DNA of 64,000 nucleotides from Flavobacteriales bacterium (GTDB lineage: Bacteria > Bacteroidota > Bacteroidia > Flavobacteriales_D > CAJJDF01), in the NCBI GenBank assembly GCA_018609055.1, contig JABAYJ010000006.1, forward strand, positions 136,805 to 200,804, given 5' to 3'. The translations under genes were made by a program, and so were the position numbers. The notes beneath the pieces are model-generated. The model saw nothing but the letters and a program-made list of their open reading frames with translations. It made no database searches and was not told the origin of the DNA. Of this stretch, positions 62,327 through 64,000 are shown in pieces (the first letter of the stretch is position 1; every line of letters begins with the position of its first letter).

Positions 62327-63054
62327 TATTTCAATCGTTTTAAACTCAGTTTAGTAGCTAATAAAAACACCACAATTAAACTCAAAAAATACAAAATATC
62401 ACGAGTGTCAATCACTCCCTTTTGGATAGAAGAATAATGTTCGTTTATCCCCAAATTCTTTACAAAATAAGCTGTAGAACCAGAAGGCAAATTATTTCCA
62501 ATAAAATCGAATCCTAAATAAGCTACAAAACAAAGTAGCAAAGAAATAAGAAAAGAAACCATTTGGTTTTGAGCAATAGATGAGGCAAAAAGACCAATAG
62601 CCAAAAATCCAGATCCTAAGAAAAACAAGCCGATATAAGAACCAATTGTTCCTCCAGAATCAATGTTCCCAACTGGATCTCCCAATTGCACTATCGAGTA
62701 ATAATAAACTACAGTTGGCAACAAAGAAAAAATCAACAGGACTATTCCTGCCAAGTACTTTGCCATCACAATCTGAAAATCTGTTAGTGGTTTGGTGAAT
62801 AGGAGCTCAAGCGTTTGCATTCTTCTTTCCTCAGCAAATAACCTCATGGTAATTGCAGGAATCAAAAACAAAAATACAGCAGGTGCATTTGCAAACAAGA
62901 ATCCCATATCCGAAAAACCATTGTCGTACACATTGGTTTCTCCTGGAATTATCCACATAAACATTCCTATTGCAAGCAGAAATACGATAATTGCAATATA
63001 ACCAACTACCGAACTAAAAAAACCGCTAACCTCTTTCCTGATAAGTGAAATCAT
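62326..63054 (-). CDS. gldF: gliding-motility ABC transporter permease GldF
   Basis: This 242-residue inner-membrane permease has six hydrophobic segments and the ABC2-type pattern IRKEVSGFFSSVVGYIAIIVFLL (start), PAITMRLFAEERRMQTLELLFTKPLTDFQIVMAKY (key residues E-E-R, T-L-E-L-L) and the LSLKRLK end. It matches the GldF/NosY-like permease length. It is co-transcribed with gldG (1-base overlap) and sits 3 bases behind the ACT-domain gene. Confidence 0.92.
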   Translation of the reverse strand: MISLIRKEVSGFFSSVVGYIAIIVFLLAIGMFMWIIPGETNVYDNGFSDMGFLFANAPAVFLFLIPAITMRLFAEERRMQTLELLFTKPLTDFQIVMAKYLAGIVLLIFSLLPTVVYYYSIVQLGDPVGNIDSGGTIGSYIGLFFLGSGFLAIGLFASSIAQNQMVSFLISLLLCFVAYLGFDFIGNNLPSGSTAYFVKNLGINEHYSSIQKGVIDTRDILYFLSLIVVFLLATKLSLKRLK

Positions 63055-63057
63055 GGA

Positions 63058-63711
63058 TTATTTTTTCTTAAATGACATCAATAATGTAAACACTCTATCA
63101 ATGTCTTCGTTTTTCACTACTAACGTTATTTCATTGGTAGTAGATATAATTTCGAAGATATTAATGTTTTCCCAAGCAATTTTTTTCAATAAAAAATAAT
63201 AAGCTCCAGGAACATTAAACTCAGGTAGTCTAAGTGTTACAGAAGATAAATCTTCCATTTTGAACAACATTGTTTCGTTCTTAAACAATTCGTCTACTTT
63301 ATCAGACAATGATTTAATTACCACAATATTTGACTCGTAAACTCCTTGAGAAACTGTACAGAACCCATCAACTTTATCACTTGATGCTTCTAATAATTTC
63401 ATTTGGGCATTTGCCAAAGTTGGAGAATTTTTAAACGCATAATCATTCAAATTACTACGGATAATGATATCTCCAAGAGAACTCATAAACTCTTCTATTC
63501 GTCCATTAATCCCATGAAATTTCTCGAATTTCATACGGTTAATAGCCATCACAAGCGCTCCTGTGTTTACTTCTTTCCCAAGCTCTTCTTCTACTTTGGG
63601 TTTAAGCATACGGGCAAGTGAAGAAATGTTTATCAAATCTTCGGCAATAGATTCTTCTAAAAAAGGGGATGCCGAAATCTCCTTTTCAATAATTTTTGAA
63701 ATTGAACTCAT
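63058..63711 (-). CDS. ACT-domain regulatory protein (aspartokinase-like C-terminus only)
   Basis: This 217-residue protein has an N-terminal helical part (about 1-90), including the ISSLARMLKPKVEEELG helix with conserved basic residues. Two ACT-like subdomains follow (about 98-150 and 155-217; VPGAYYFLLKKIAWENINIFEIIST is typical of ACT domains). It resembles the regulatory half of aspartate kinase without the kinase, a type conserved beside gldFG in Flavobacteriia and sometimes mislabelled aspartate kinase. Ligand and target are unknown. Confidence 0.7.
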   Translation of the reverse strand: MSSISKIIEKEISASPFLEESIAEDLINISSLARMLKPKVEEELGKEVNTGALVMAINRMKFEKFHGINGRIEEFMSSLGDIIIRSNLNDYAFKNSPTLANAQMKLLEASSDKVDGFCTVSQGVYESNIVVIKSLSDKVDELFKNETMLFKMEDLSSVTLRLPEFNVPGAYYFLLKKIAWENINIFEIISTTNEITLVVKNEDIDRVFTLLMSFKKK

Positions 63712-63856
63712 GTAATACCTTAACTAGTGGTTATTTTCTTTTTTCTAATACAATTATAACGAGTATTATTGAACAAAAAAAGCGTTTTTGTTTCTTTTTT
63801 AACAGATTCTGTTAAATACGACTATAATTTATACACATCTGTTAATAAACTAAAAT

Positions 63857-64000
63857 TTAGCTTTTCTCAAATATTGCAATTGCCTCAATGTGAGCTGTAT
63901 GCGGAAACTGATCTACAAAACTGATTTTCTTCATTTCGTAACCGTGTTCTTTCAACACTTCAATATCACGAGACTGAGTTGCAGGATTACATGAAACATA
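63857..64000 (-). CDS. C-terminal end of an RlmD/TrmA-type 23S rRNA (uracil-5-)-methyltransferase (partial)
   Basis: The last 47 codons are visible, ending TAA at 63859-63857; the gene runs past the right edge. The segment begins [16 protein letters not shown], in which the Ser-Cys-Asn-Pro and the following Ala-Thr hold the catalytic base region of the RlmD/TrmA family, and ends [18 protein letters not shown], the family's P-H-T-x-H-x-E C-terminus. The full length and exact target uracil cannot be seen. Confidence 0.88.
   Translation of the reverse strand, partial: YVSCNPATQSRDIEVLKEHGYEMKKISFVDQFPHTAHIEAIAIFEKS

Noticed and set aside
1..64000. CRISPR arrays, tRNA or rRNA genes, transposases, prophage genes and toxin-antitoxin pairs
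   Set aside because: Looked for throughout; no regularly spaced repeats, cloverleaf sequences or recognisable mobile-element or defence proteins were found.

Overview
The window is low-GC chromosomal DNA from a member of the Bacteroidota, most likely order Flavobacteriales. The evidence is gldF/gldG-type gliding genes, a relic of a type IX secretion (T9SS) C-terminal sorting tail, an S46 dipeptidyl-peptidase, TonB-type and OmpA/TSP3 outer-membrane proteins, DUF4197 and YtxJ-like proteins, and promoters of the form TTTG-N19-TAnnTTTR instead of sigma-70 type -35/-10 boxes. Genus and habitat cannot be read from the sequence. No rRNA, tRNA, CRISPR array, transposase or phage gene was seen.

Layout. 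1-3.05 kb (minus): a SurA-like peptidyl-prolyl isomerase cut by the window edge, a THUMP-type rRNA methyltransferase and a membrane protein. 3.2-6.05 kb (plus): an S46 peptidase, predicted to be of the Asp/Glu-specific DPP11 type, and a PaaI-like thioesterase, closed by a terminator. 6.19-12.1 kb (plus): a structured leader RNA, an ECF sigma factor, a membrane-anchored protein with a ZU5-like extracytoplasmic domain in the anti-sigma position, and three unrecognised secreted proteins, two of them diverged paralogues. 12.1-18 kb: NhaC antiporter, tandem-OmpA protein, helix-hairpin-helix membrane protein, GH3 enzyme, LysE exporter and a small Cys-rich membrane protein. 18-22.2 kb (minus): TonB-type barrel protein, rplS, trmD. 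22.2-22.6 kb: a graveyard with a frameshifted T9SS sorting tail and a truncated dodecin. 22.7-29.6 kb: rsmE, a thioesterase, ytxJ, an endonuclease/phosphatase lipoprotein, recR, a degenerate response regulator, DUF4197 and a nucleoside phosphorylase.

29.7-50.5 kb is a surface-glycan region. A promoter leads a tightly packed legBCHIG-ptmE-legF operon that should make CMP-legionaminic acid, followed by a hexapeptide acyltransferase. Next come a convergent unrecognised GT-B-like protein, a polysaccharide-deacetylase-like protein, a Wzx-like flippase, a GT4 glycosyltransferase, galE, a YfhO-type membrane protein, a TylF-like methyltransferase, PBP1C and a GT2 glycosyltransferase.

50.5-64 kb: a fatty-acid hydroxylase/sterol desaturase family protein, a saccharopine-dehydrogenase-like protein, a membrane-bound MutS-like ATPase facing a 54-residue membrane protein, an OmpA/TSP3 barrel protein, a compound inverted-repeat element, an HHH-barrel/PorV-like pair, gldG, gldF, an ACT-domain protein and the 3' end of an RlmD-like methyltransferase. 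Most of the sequence is conserved core. The least explained parts are the sigma/ZU5 locus with its leader RNA, the candidate nonulosonate transferase, and the decaying genes at 22.3-22.6 and 27.0-27.6 kb.
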